A program made the translations under genes and the position numbers. This document shows positions 57,383 to 64,000 of a stretch of 64,000 nt of DNA, piece after piece. The notes under the pieces are model-generated. The model was not told the DNA's origin. It was given only the letters and a program-made list of their open reading frames with translations, and made no database searches. Location of the stretch: assembly GCF_023806485.1 (NCBI RefSeq), contig NZ_JAMSLR010000008.1, forward strand, positions 62,001 to 126,000, given 5' to 3'. Source of the stretch: Thermalbibacter longus (lineage in GTDB: Bacteria > Chloroflexota > Chloroflexia > Thermomicrobiales > Thermomicrobiaceae). How positions within the stretch are numbered: position 1 is the first letter of the stretch; the number at the start of each line of letters is the position of its first letter.

Positions 57383-57533
57383 CGGCGGCGGGTGCCGGCT
57401 TCGTCCCCGAGCCAGAGCAGGCAACGGGGAGTAGCCGGTCCACATGGGGGAACACCGGTGCAAGTCCGGGGCTGTGCCGCAACTGTGATGCCGCGCCGAG
57501 CGCGCGGCGAAGCCAGGTCTACCATCGCCGCCG
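57383..57533 (+). promoter_or_regulatory. Cobalamin (B12) riboswitch
   Basis: Conserved aptamer features in order: GTGCCGGC..., GCCGGT, then GGGGAA followed by CCGGTGCAAGTCCGG (P5), GGGCTGTGCCGCAACTGTGA (core), a GC-rich P6-type hairpin (CCGCGC...GCGCGG), and the B12 box AAGCCAGGTCTACC at 57510-57523. P1 is an 8-bp perfect pairing of 57383-57390 with 57526-57533. An intrinsic terminator follows at 57607, so control by transcription attenuation is likely: B12 present, operon off. Confidence 0.92.
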
Positions 57534-57606
57534 TGTCCGACCTGCCTCGAGCTAAGGGGGGAGGACGCCAGTGACACGCTGTGCCTCATCACAGTGATCC
57601 ACCGGC

Positions 57607-57640
57607 AGCCCGCCCCGAGCGGGCTGTTTCATTTTGTTCA
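57607..57640 (+). terminator. Riboswitch-linked intrinsic terminator
   Basis: CAGCCCGC at 57607-57614 pairs with GCGGGCTG at 57620-57627, then TTTCATTTTGTT. It lies 73 bases after the aptamer P1 and about 165 bases before the first gene. Confidence 0.85.
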
Positions 57641-57803
57641 CTCGCTGGAGATCGATCGCCCGGGCCGCCGTGCAGGGTCGTCACCGTGCACCTGGACCAC
57701 GCCTGTCCCCCTAGGACTCGTTACGGTCGCTCGACTTGCGTCAGGCGATCGCCCTGCTGGCCTCGAGCAGCTCGTGGCGCTGCGGATGTGAAGTGGAGGG
57801 ATC

Positions 57804-59330
57804 ATGGTACGCTGCCTTATCGGAATTGTCCTCGCATGGGCGCTGCTCCTCGTTCCGGCCGTGCCTGCATCGGCCAACCTGGCCCCGGCGGCAGCCCTGG
57901 CCGACGCAGTTGAGTGGCTGCGCTCCCAGCAGCGACCCGATGGTGGCTTCGCTGGGCTCAGCGGTGAAAGCGACCCCTCGACCACAGCCGACGCAATCTA
58001 CGCGCTGGTGGCTACTGGTATCCCAGTTGAGAGCGTGAGGGCAGGTGGCAAGAGCCCGCTCGAGTTCCTGCTCACGCAGGCCGAGAGCTACAGCTCGACC
58101 ACGGGTGGCGCCGCCAAGCTGGCGTTGGCCGTCATCGCTGCCGGGGCAGATCCCCGCCAGTTCGGCGGCGTGGATCTGGTCGCGCGCATCGAAGGCGCGT
58201 ACGACACGCAGACCGGACTGTACGATCCCCAACTCTTCGTTAATGCCTACGCGCTGATGGCTATCGCCGCGGCAACCGACAACATGGTCCCTCAGGTTCC
58301 ACCGGCAGCGATCCAGGCAGTCTTGAGCCGCCAGGGGCCCGACGGAAGCTGGGCCTGGGATGGCAGCACCGACCCCGGCGCAGGAGACAGCAATACGACT
58401 GCGATCGTCATCCAGGCGCTGATCGCCGCCGGTCTACCTCGAGACCACCAGGCGATCGCCGCTGGCCTGGCGTACCTGCGTTCGGCACAAGCAGCAGATG
58501 GCTCGTTCGCCTACCAGCCCGGAGTCGACCATCTGGTTGGAGATGCCAACTCGACCGCGCTCGCTGTGCAGGCCATTCTGGCCGTCGGCGAAGACCCGAA
58601 CAGCTCGGACTGGCGTCACGCGCTCGACGCCCTGGCTCGTTTCCAGAACCCAGGTGGCGCCCTGCGCTGGCGTGACGACGCCCCAGACGATAGCTTGCTC
58701 GCTACGCTCCAGGCCATCCCGGCGCTGGCCGGCAGAGCCCTGCCCGTTCTCGACTCGGATGTCTCGCTGGTCGATCGGGCACGAGCCGATGAGATCCCGA
58801 GCAGCTCCGAACACTGCGCATACGAGTTGGTCACACGCCATAACGTGTGCGACGTGTTCCGTACCTTCTGGGAGTCGAACGGTGGGCTGGCCAACTTCGG
58901 GTACCCGTTGACCAGGCCCTACTACGAGCCAGCCCTCGGGACAGCGGTGCAGTACTTCGAGCGGGCTCGCTTCGAGCTGCACCGTGGGAGCGACGGAAGC
59001 GCGCTTGTGCTGCTCGGTCGCCTCGGTTCCGAGCGCGCGGTCGGGCGAGAGACCGAGTCACCGTTCAGACTGTCGAGCCCGATCGACCGCCCCGACTGCC
59101 TCTACTTCCCGGAGACGGGCCACAACCTCTGCGCCGGCTTCCGCGCGTACTGGGAGTCCTTCGGCGGCTTGGCCGTGTTCGGCTATCCGATCAGTGAGGA
59201 GTTCAACGAGGACGGGACAGTGGTGCAGTACTTCGAACGCGCGCGCTTCGAGTGGCACCCCGGGGTCTGGTCCGAGCGGTACGACGTGCTGTTGAGCCGG
59301 TTGGGCGCTGAGGTCGTCGAGGCTCGCTGA
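57804..59330 (+). CDS. Secreted alpha/alpha-barrel, transcobalamin-like protein with two GGLxxFGYP repeats (508 aa)
   Basis: GGAGGG before the ATG; a Sec signal peptide (MVRCLIGIVLAWALLLVPAVPASA) follows. Residues about 28-310 are prenyltransferase/squalene-cyclase repeats: AVEWLRSQQRPDGGFAGLSG, AIQAVLSRQGPDGSWAWDG, AGLAYLRSAQAADGSFAYQPG, with intervening STADAIYALVATG-like helices. This alpha6/alpha6-barrel family includes eukaryotic intrinsic factor and transcobalamin. The C-terminal part has two copies (from about 350 and 443) of FRxxWESxGGLxxFGYP...VQYFERARFExH, a repeat seen in secreted Chloroflexota proteins. There are no cyclase DxDD-type catalytic residues. Leading a riboswitch-controlled ECF operon, it probably binds cobalamin or a corrinoid outside the cell. 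Confidence 0.85.
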   Translation: MVRCLIGIVLAWALLLVPAVPASANLAPAAALADAVEWLRSQQRPDGGFAGLSGESDPSTTADAIYALVATGIPVESVRAGGKSPLEFLLTQAESYSSTTGGAAKLALAVIAAGADPRQFGGVDLVARIEGAYDTQTGLYDPQLFVNAYALMAIAAATDNMVPQVPPAAIQAVLSRQGPDGSWAWDGSTDPGAGDSNTTAIVIQALIAAGLPRDHQAIAAGLAYLRSAQAADGSFAYQPGVDHLVGDANSTALAVQAILAVGEDPNSSDWRHALDALARFQNPGGALRWRDDAPDDSLLATLQAIPALAGRALPVLDSDVSLVDRARADEIPSSSEHCAYELVTRHNVCDVFRTFWESNGGLANFGYPLTRPYYEPALGTAVQYFERARFELHRGSDGSALVLLGRLGSERAVGRETESPFRLSSPIDRPDCLYFPETGHNLCAGFRAYWESFGGLAVFGYPISEEFNEDGTVVQYFERARFEWHPGVWSERYDVLLSRLGAEVVEAR

Positions 59331-60286
59331 TGCGCCGGCTCGCTGGTCACCGGCCGTCACCCGTCGCTCGGGCCCTGCTGGCGCTTGCCCTGGCCTTCGC
59401 CCTGGCTCTGCCGGCGGCGGCACCCGGCGATGTCGTTGCCCAGCGGCCGAACGGCGCTGGCCTGGTCATTCGCCACGGCGACGGCCGTGTGTTCACCTAC
59501 TACGTCGAATTCACCGAAACAGAGATCACCGGGCTGGAGCTACTGATGCGCTCCGGTGCAGCCCTGGCCTTGGCCAATTTCGGCGGGCTGGGGACAGCAG
59601 TCTGCGCCATCGACGGCGAAGGATGCCCGGCCGACAACTGCTTCTGCCAGAGCTATGCCTCGCCGGCCTACTACTGGCACTATTTTCGCTTGGAGCCGGG
59701 TGGAACGTGGGTTTTGCAGCAGGTCGGGCCATCGAATCGGCAGGTGCGTGACGGCGATGTCGATGGCTGGTCCTGGACGAGCGGCGAGAGCGGCTTGCCC
59801 GCGATCTCGATCGACGAGATCGCGGCCCAACACGGCGTGGACCGCTCGGCCAGCACTGAGCCGACCGCGACTCCACTCGCCCCGTCCTCGCCAGCGCCGC
59901 CCGCGCCGACCAGCACGCCGCCGCCTGTCACCCCGGTATTGTCCCCAGTAGCTGGGACCGCTACGCCCCAGCCCGAGGGTTCTCCGACAGCGCTGGCTAC
60001 ACACACACCGTCGCCGGCGGCTCCTATGCCGGGTACACCTGAGGTAACGGCAACTGCCCGTGCAACTCCGGTGCCGGCGCCGTCACCGGCTAACCCGTCG
60101 ACTGCCCTGGGAGCGGACACGCCGGCTGCCCAGCCTACGCCAGCAGCGCCCTCCAGTTCGCCTCAAGCGTCATCTCAAGTCTCGAACTATTTCTTCTTCG
60201 CAGCCATGCTATCGGCTCTGCTCGGCCTGGCGGGGTGGCTTGCGTGGCGCCGCAGCGACGACTCGTCGGAAGGCAGCGGCACATGA
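59330..60286 (+). CDS. Membrane-tethered DUF4430-like protein (318 aa)
   Basis: Starts at the A of the previous stop (overlap TGATG). A signal peptide ends near AAAPGDVVA. Residues about 35-150 match the DUF4430 beta domain, the C-terminal domain of transcobalamin-type proteins: GLVIRHGDGRVFTYYVEF, ALANFGGLGTAVCAIDGEGC, then ASPAYYWHYFRLEPGGTWVLQQVGPSNRQVRDGDVDGWSW. A cysteine cluster (CAIDGEGCPADNCFC) is notable. A Thr/Pro-rich linker of about 95 residues leads to one membrane helix (FFFAAMLSALLGLAGWLAW) and a short cytoplasmic tail. It probably forms the second half of the B12-binding site together with the preceding protein and holds it near the importer. Confidence 0.8.
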   Translation: MRRLAGHRPSPVARALLALALAFALALPAAAPGDVVAQRPNGAGLVIRHGDGRVFTYYVEFTETEITGLELLMRSGAALALANFGGLGTAVCAIDGEGCPADNCFCQSYASPAYYWHYFRLEPGGTWVLQQVGPSNRQVRDGDVDGWSWTSGESGLPAISIDEIAAQHGVDRSASTEPTATPLAPSSPAPPAPTSTPPPVTPVLSPVAGTATPQPEGSPTALATHTPSPAAPMPGTPEVTATARATPVPAPSPANPSTALGADTPAAQPTPAAPSSSPQASSQVSNYFFFAAMLSALLGLAGWLAWRRSDDSSEGSGT

Positions 60287-61278
60287 ACGCGCTGATTTGG
60301 CTCGCGTGGGCTGCGGCCACGATGCTCGGCGTCGCGGTCACGCGCAACCCGCTGTATCTGAGCCTCGCGCTGGCAGCGTCGGTCAGCACCTACCTCGCAG
60401 TCAACCTACGCCGGCCGCTCGGCCGGCCACCGGCCAGGTTGCCGTTGCAGATCGGCCTGGTCGTCGCGATCTCTAGCATCGTCTTCAACGCCCTGACCGC
60501 GCACGTCGGCGACTTGGTACTCGGGCGCCTGCCTTCGGGCTGGCCGATCGTCGGTGGGCCGATCACGCTCAACGCCGTGCTCTACGGGTTACTGACAGCA
60601 ATCGTGCTCCTGACTCTCCTGATTACGGGCGCGGTGCTCGACGGCGCGCTCGACCGCGCTCAGGCCTTGCGCCTCGTTCCGCCCGCCTTCGGCTCCGCCA
60701 CCACCAGCCTGGCCCTGGCACTCACGGCCTTACCGATGGCCGCCCGCGCCGTGCGCGAGGTTCAGGAGGCCCAGCAGGCACGCGGGCTCTCCGGCCCGGC
60801 AGCGCTTCGCCTCCGCGCAATCCTGGTGCCTGTGCTGCACCGCGGGCTGGAGCACGCCATCGCGGTCGCCGAAACTCTCGAGTGCCGCGGCTTCGGCGCC
60901 GACGCTCCCTCGCGGCAGGCGCGCTGGCTGATGCTCGCCACGCTCGGGAGTCTCTGCATCCTGGTGCTCGGCATGATTACGGGAGACGGCCGGCTGGCCG
61001 GAACGGGTCTTCTCGCCGCTAGCCTCGCGATCTGCTTTATGGGCCGAGGTACCTGGACAGGTGTCCGGCGCCTGCGCTGGTACCGTCGGGAGAAAGGTCT
61101 GCTCGCGGTGGTGTTGGGCAGCATCGTGATTTTGATCGGCACCCTGGCTCTGGCACCCGAGCAACTGTCGTACAGCACCTACCCGTGGTTGCGATGGCCT
61201 CCGTTCCAGCCGGTCATCGGACTGGCTTACCTGTCGCTGGCTGCGCCCGCTCTCTGGCTGTCCGGGGGACGCTCATGA
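60283..61278 (+). CDS. ecfT: ECF transporter transmembrane subunit EcfT (331 aa)
   Basis: ATGA overlap with the previous stop. Hydrophobic helices surround the two cytoplasmic coupling helices with the EcfT signatures: VREVQEAQQARGLSG and EHAIAVAETLECRGFGAD, both ending in the conserved RG. These dock on the two ATPase halves. The family (also CbiQ) drives vitamin or metal uptake with a separate substrate-binding S protein. B12 control suggests cobalamin or precursor transport. An S component is not encoded in this operon. Confidence 0.9.
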   Translation: MNALIWLAWAAATMLGVAVTRNPLYLSLALAASVSTYLAVNLRRPLGRPPARLPLQIGLVVAISSIVFNALTAHVGDLVLGRLPSGWPIVGGPITLNAVLYGLLTAIVLLTLLITGAVLDGALDRAQALRLVPPAFGSATTSLALALTALPMAARAVREVQEAQQARGLSGPAALRLRAILVPVLHRGLEHAIAVAETLECRGFGADAPSRQARWLMLATLGSLCILVLGMITGDGRLAGTGLLAASLAICFMGRGTWTGVRRLRWYRREKGLLAVVLGSIVILIGTLALAPEQLSYSTYPWLRWPPFQPVIGLAYLSLAAPALWLSGGRS

Positions 61279-63038
61279 TTCAGGCAGAGTATCTCAGCTA
61301 CCGCTACCCACGACAGGACACCGCTGCCCTCCAGGACGTGTGCTGGCGGGTAGAAGAAGGGGAATTCGTCCTGCTCGCCGGCGCCTCGGGGTCCGGCAAG
61401 ACCACCCTGCTGCGTAGCTTGAACGGGTTAGTGCCACACTTCCACGGTGGCACCTTCGGGGGTCGGGTACTGGTCGCCGGCCTGGATACGCGAGAACAGA
61501 GCACCGCGCAGCTCAGCCGGCAGGTCGGCTTCGTCGCGCAGGACCCCGAGTCGCAAACCTTGCTCGATCGAGTAACCGACGAGATTGCTTTCGGCCTCGA
61601 GAATCTCGGTTACGACGAGCGGACGATCCGGCTTAGGTTGGAGGAAGCTCTAGACCTGCTCGGGATCGCTCACCTGCGAGACCGCCGGCTGCAGACCCTC
61701 TCGGGTGGCGAGCGCCAGCGAGTCGCGCTGGCCGCGACGCTCGCATTCCGGCCGCGCATCCTTGCCCTCGACGAACCTACCTCGCAGCTCGACCCCTGGG
61801 CGGCTGAGTCAGTTATCGACGCGCTCAGGCGGCTGGTCGATGACCTGGGGTTGACGATCGTGCTAGCCGAGCAGCGGCTCGAGCGCGTCCTGGGTCTGTG
61901 TAGCCGGATCACGCTCCTCGGTCCGAATGGCCGGTTGGAACGCGATGGTTCGCCGGAGGCAATCGCGCCCGAGCTCCCCTGGCCGCCGCCGCTCGTTCGG
62001 TTAAGCCTGGCGTTAGGCTGGCGACCAGTGCCGCTCACGGTCCGGCAAGCACGAGAGCAGGCGCGTCGTCATGGGCCGGTTCTCTGGGCAGGCGATCCTG
62101 CCCCCAGCGCTCGCCGCCCGGACGGCCCACCGGTCGTCGAGCTCGAGCGGATCTGGGTACGAGCGAGCCAAGGATGGGCACTCGAAGACGTATCGCTCGC
62201 GATCTATCCTGGTACGGTTACGGTCCTGATGGGCCGCAACGGGGCCGGCAAGACCACGCTCTTGAGGCAGATCAACGGACTCCAAAAGCCTGATCGGGGT
62301 CGCGTCGTTGTCCTCGGTCGCGATGCAGCTCGCCTGTCCAGGATAGAGCTCGCCCGAATGGTCGGCTACGTTCCCCAGCATCCCGCGAGCATCCTCTTCA
62401 GCGAGTCCGTGCGCGAGGAGCTGCTGGTGACGCTCCGCGCTCGCGGGCACCGGGACAACGGGGTAGAGTGGACGCTCGAGCGGCTGGGGCTAGCGGGGCA
62501 CGCTGCCCGCCATCCCTATGATCTCAGTGGAGGGGAACGGCAGCGCGCTGCTCTGGCTGCTGTGCTGGTCGGCGGTCCGCCGATCCTGCTGCTCGATGAG
62601 CCGACCCGCGGCCTCGACCCAGAGCGCAAGGCGAACCTCGGGCATCTTCTTCGGGAACTGTCATCGGAGGGTCGGGCCATCGTGGTCGCGACCCACGATG
62701 TCGAGTTCGCGGCCACCTGGGCTGACCGGATCGTCTTCCTGGCCGCAGGCCGCGTCGTGGCTGAAGGGACGCCAGCCGAGCTCCTCGCTGGTACCCTGGC
62801 CTACAGCTCGCAGATCAACCGCGTGTTCGGGGGATCTTTCCTGACCGTCGAAGACGTTCTCGTGGCGACGTGCCAGTCTTCCCGCCCGAGGGAGACCGCG
62901 AGAACCTCCCGACAGGATCGCCCCGGCGTAGAACGCTCGCCTAGGCTGGTGGCGAGCCACGGATCTGCGAGGGGAGGCGCAGTGCCACCGGAGGCTTCGG
63001 AAACGCGTGCAGATCAGGAAGTCGAGTTACGTCGGTAA
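61275..63038 (+). CDS. ecfAA: Fused ECF ATPase with two ABC domains (587 aa)
   Basis: ATGA overlap with ecfT. Domain 1: Walker A GASGSGKTT (36-44), Q-loop VAQDPESQTLLDRVTDE, signature LSGGERQRVALA (142-153), Walker B ILALDEPTS. The switch His is replaced by Gln (VLAEQRLERVL, Q200). Domain 2, from about residue 285: Walker A GRNGAGKTT, VPQHPASILFSESV, LSGGERQRAALA, ILLLDEPTRGLD, intact H-loop VVATHDVEF. So one half has an altered switch residue. The last 60 residues are an Arg/Pro-rich tail that overlaps the convergent gene at 62941. Confidence 0.92.
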   Translation: MIQAEYLSYRYPRQDTAALQDVCWRVEEGEFVLLAGASGSGKTTLLRSLNGLVPHFHGGTFGGRVLVAGLDTREQSTAQLSRQVGFVAQDPESQTLLDRVTDEIAFGLENLGYDERTIRLRLEEALDLLGIAHLRDRRLQTLSGGERQRVALAATLAFRPRILALDEPTSQLDPWAAESVIDALRRLVDDLGLTIVLAEQRLERVLGLCSRITLLGPNGRLERDGSPEAIAPELPWPPPLVRLSLALGWRPVPLTVRQAREQARRHGPVLWAGDPAPSARRPDGPPVVELERIWVRASQGWALEDVSLAIYPGTVTVLMGRNGAGKTTLLRQINGLQKPDRGRVVVLGRDAARLSRIELARMVGYVPQHPASILFSESVREELLVTLRARGHRDNGVEWTLERLGLAGHAARHPYDLSGGERQRAALAAVLVGGPPILLLDEPTRGLDPERKANLGHLLRELSSEGRAIVVATHDVEFAATWADRIVFLAAGRVVAEGTPAELLAGTLAYSSQINRVFGGSFLTVEDVLVATCQSSRPRETARTSRQDRPGVERSPRLVASHGSARGGAVPPEASETRADQEVELRR

Positions 63039-63786
63039 AGCACCAGCGGAGCCACACTGTCTGTTCGAAGTCCCACCCCCAGAGCTCGGTCCAGCCCTCT
63101 CGTGTCTCGACGCGGACCTGCTCCGAGGCCAGCAGCCCGCCGAACGTCAGGTGAACGGCGTCCCAGTCCTGGGCCACGCGTGACCAGTGCGGCACTAGGC
63201 GGCCATCCTCGCCTCCTGCCGGGTAGCTGGTGCAGAGTCGGTGCCAGTCCTCTGGACCGGTGACCTCGAAGACGCGTGCGCTCGGTGATGCGACCAGCCG
63301 ATAGAGGGTCAGAGGCAGGGGAACCTGGTAATCCCCTGCGCCCAGCGCCAGCGCCGCCAGAACGGCACTGGAGCCACCGATAAGGGTAGATGTGAACAAG
63401 CCGCTGGCGGGCTTCTGCGCATATCGCTCCCAGGCATCCGGCGCTGTGCAAGGAACGACGAGCTGTTCAGGCACGGGGGGCTGGCCCCGGCGCGAGATCC
63501 AGAGCTGCGACGTCCGGTCGAGCGGGCCGAACCACCATTTCGCTCGAGGTTGGGCGAGAATGGCACGGGCCATCGTGACGAGTTGAGGACCTTCCGCCAG
63601 GACGGCTCGGAGAGCTCGGTTATGGTCGGCGCGCCAAACTGTCAGCGCGCTGATCGCGATGGCCGAAGCGGCGTGACAGAGGGCTGGTTCAGGCGCCTGG
63701 CTCTGCGGCACGCCAGCTTCTCGAAGTACCAGCAGGAAGGCGCACCCGGCCGGCGCCGCGCAGAGTGCACGAGGTCGATCCTCCAC
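62941..63786 (-). CDS. Hypothetical protein (281 aa)
   Basis: No family could be named. The protein is soluble, Trp-rich in its C-terminal half (RLVPHWSRVAQDWDAVHLTFGGLLASEQVRVETREGWTELWGWDFEQTVWLRWCF), with an N-terminal segment of small residues (LCHAASAIAISALTVW) that could be membrane associated. It converges on the ECF ATPase gene and overlaps its last 98 bases on the opposite strand. Trp-rich secreted or cytosolic proteins with this VAxDWDAVHLTxGG pattern appear to be a coherent family, but the role is unknown. Confidence 0.65.
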   Translation of the reverse strand: MEDRPRALCAAPAGCAFLLVLREAGVPQSQAPEPALCHAASAIAISALTVWRADHNRALRAVLAEGPQLVTMARAILAQPRAKWWFGPLDRTSQLWISRRGQPPVPEQLVVPCTAPDAWERYAQKPASGLFTSTLIGGSSAVLAALALGAGDYQVPLPLTLYRLVASPSARVFEVTGPEDWHRLCTSYPAGGEDGRLVPHWSRVAQDWDAVHLTFGGLLASEQVRVETREGWTELWGWDFEQTVWLRWCFTDVTRLPDLHAFPKPPVALRLPSQIRGSPPA

Positions 63787-63820
63787 AGTTACCTCCCTGT
63801 CCCGACCGTTTCGGCGGTCG

Positions 63821-63849
63821 TTGCCCGTGCACTTGCGCCATCTTATACT
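63821..63849 (+). promoter_or_regulatory. Promoter of the darA-like gene
   Basis: TTGCCC at 63821-63826 and TATACT at 63844-63849 with 17 bases between, about 50 bases before the start codon. Confidence 0.65.
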
Positions 63850-63900
63850 GGAGATTGCCGGGTGGATCAGCCGCAGACGCGGGCAGGCAAGGAGTGACGG

Positions 63901-64000
63901 GTGAAACTGATGGTGGTCATCGTCCAGGACGAGGACGCCGACCGGCTCGTCGGTGAGCTGGTCGAGGAAGGGTTTCGCGTCACCCGCATCGCCAGCACCG
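63901..64000 (+). CDS. darA: Cyclic-di-AMP receptor, PII-like DarA (partial, N-terminus only)
   Basis: AAGGAG at 63889-63894 with six bases to a GTG sets the start. The first 33 residues, KLMVVIVQDEDADRLVGELVEEGFRVTRIAST, match the DarA/YaaQ PII-like family (DUF970), which binds cyclic-di-AMP as a trimer. The gene runs off the window end, so the ligand loop cannot be seen. This suggests that the organism uses cyclic-di-AMP signalling. Confidence 0.85.
   Translation, partial: MKLMVVIVQDEDADRLVGELVEEGFRVTRIAST

Noticed and set aside
57804-59330. Reading the barrel protein as a true squalene-hopene cyclase
   Set aside because: It has a signal peptide, is short in the barrel region, lacks an obvious DxDD acid motif and is under B12 control.

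Overview
The window reads as the chromosome of a GC-rich, probably thermophilic member of the Chloroflexota, most like the class Thermomicrobia (Thermomicrobium / Sphaerobacter relatives). The placement is inferred from gene content and not from a 16S gene. It rests on a fused AccD-AccA carboxyltransferase, MglA/roadblock genes mixed with pur genes, NurA with a stand-alone HAS-barrel protein, a VanW/G5 wall protein, and secreted proteins carrying GGLxxFGYP repeats. Three tRNA genes are present: Phe (GAA), Gln (CTG) and Val (CAC).

Region 1 (1-7984) is an integrated mobile element whose left end lies outside the window. It carries a tyrosine recombinase with three arm-type repeats beside tRNA-Phe, a RepA-like AAA ATPase, an HK97-fold major capsid protein, two small HTH proteins and four small unknown proteins. 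No portal, terminase, prohead protease or tail gene is visible. A stretch of about 1.85 kb without genes (384-2234) holds an ATTCGGCCA box cluster, long inverted repeats, about 3.5 tandem hairpin repeats with a compensatory base change, a repeated GACAGCCGCTGTC palindrome, and five tandem near-identical promoters (TTGGGA-N17-TATATT type). A second array of hairpins lies just upstream of the capsid gene.

Region 2 (8-17 kb) holds an XRE/MmyB-type regulator, AzlCD amino-acid exporter, GNAT, an unknown membrane protein, a B3/4-domain protein, and a three-gene sugar operon (PfkB kinase, FGGY kinase, aldolase). Region 3 (17-32 kb) holds HflX, which seems to start at a non-ATG codon; a co-directional cluster of roadblock, purM, roadblock, mglA, HD-domain protein and purH; an oppositely oriented DNA repair operon (nurA, HAS-barrel, uracil-DNA glycosylase); a zincin; VanW; RidA; and an M28-type peptidase.

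Region 4 (32-47 kb) holds tRNA-Val, greA, lysS and an AI-2E-type transporter, then a minus-strand operon with a mapped-by-eye promoter (PotA-like ATPase, FAD oxidase, AbgB-like amidohydrolase, binding protein, two permeases) that suggests import and breakdown of a cationic or amidated amine. The accDA fusion and an MlrC-like protein without the usual metal ligands follow. Region 5 (47-57 kb) holds otsB, an MFS transporter, an L-2-hydroxyglutarate oxidase-like enzyme, a CBS/rubredoxin-like protein, a second FAD oxidase, DUF503, a possible PD-(D/E)XK nuclease, a J-domain coiled-coil protein and a TPP-dependent enzyme.

Region 6 (57.3-63 kb) is the other highlight. A promoter, a cobalamin riboswitch and an intrinsic terminator precede four tightly linked genes: a secreted alpha/alpha-barrel protein of the squalene-cyclase/transcobalamin type, a membrane-tethered DUF4430-like protein, EcfT, and a fused EcfA-EcfA ATPase. 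In animals, transcobalamin and intrinsic factor join an alpha6/alpha6 barrel to a DUF4430-like beta domain to hold B12. Here the two halves appear as separate extracellular proteins, B12-regulated and coupled to an ECF importer, so this looks like a bacterial two-piece 'transcobalamin' uptake system. The window ends in a darA-like cyclic-di-AMP receptor gene.
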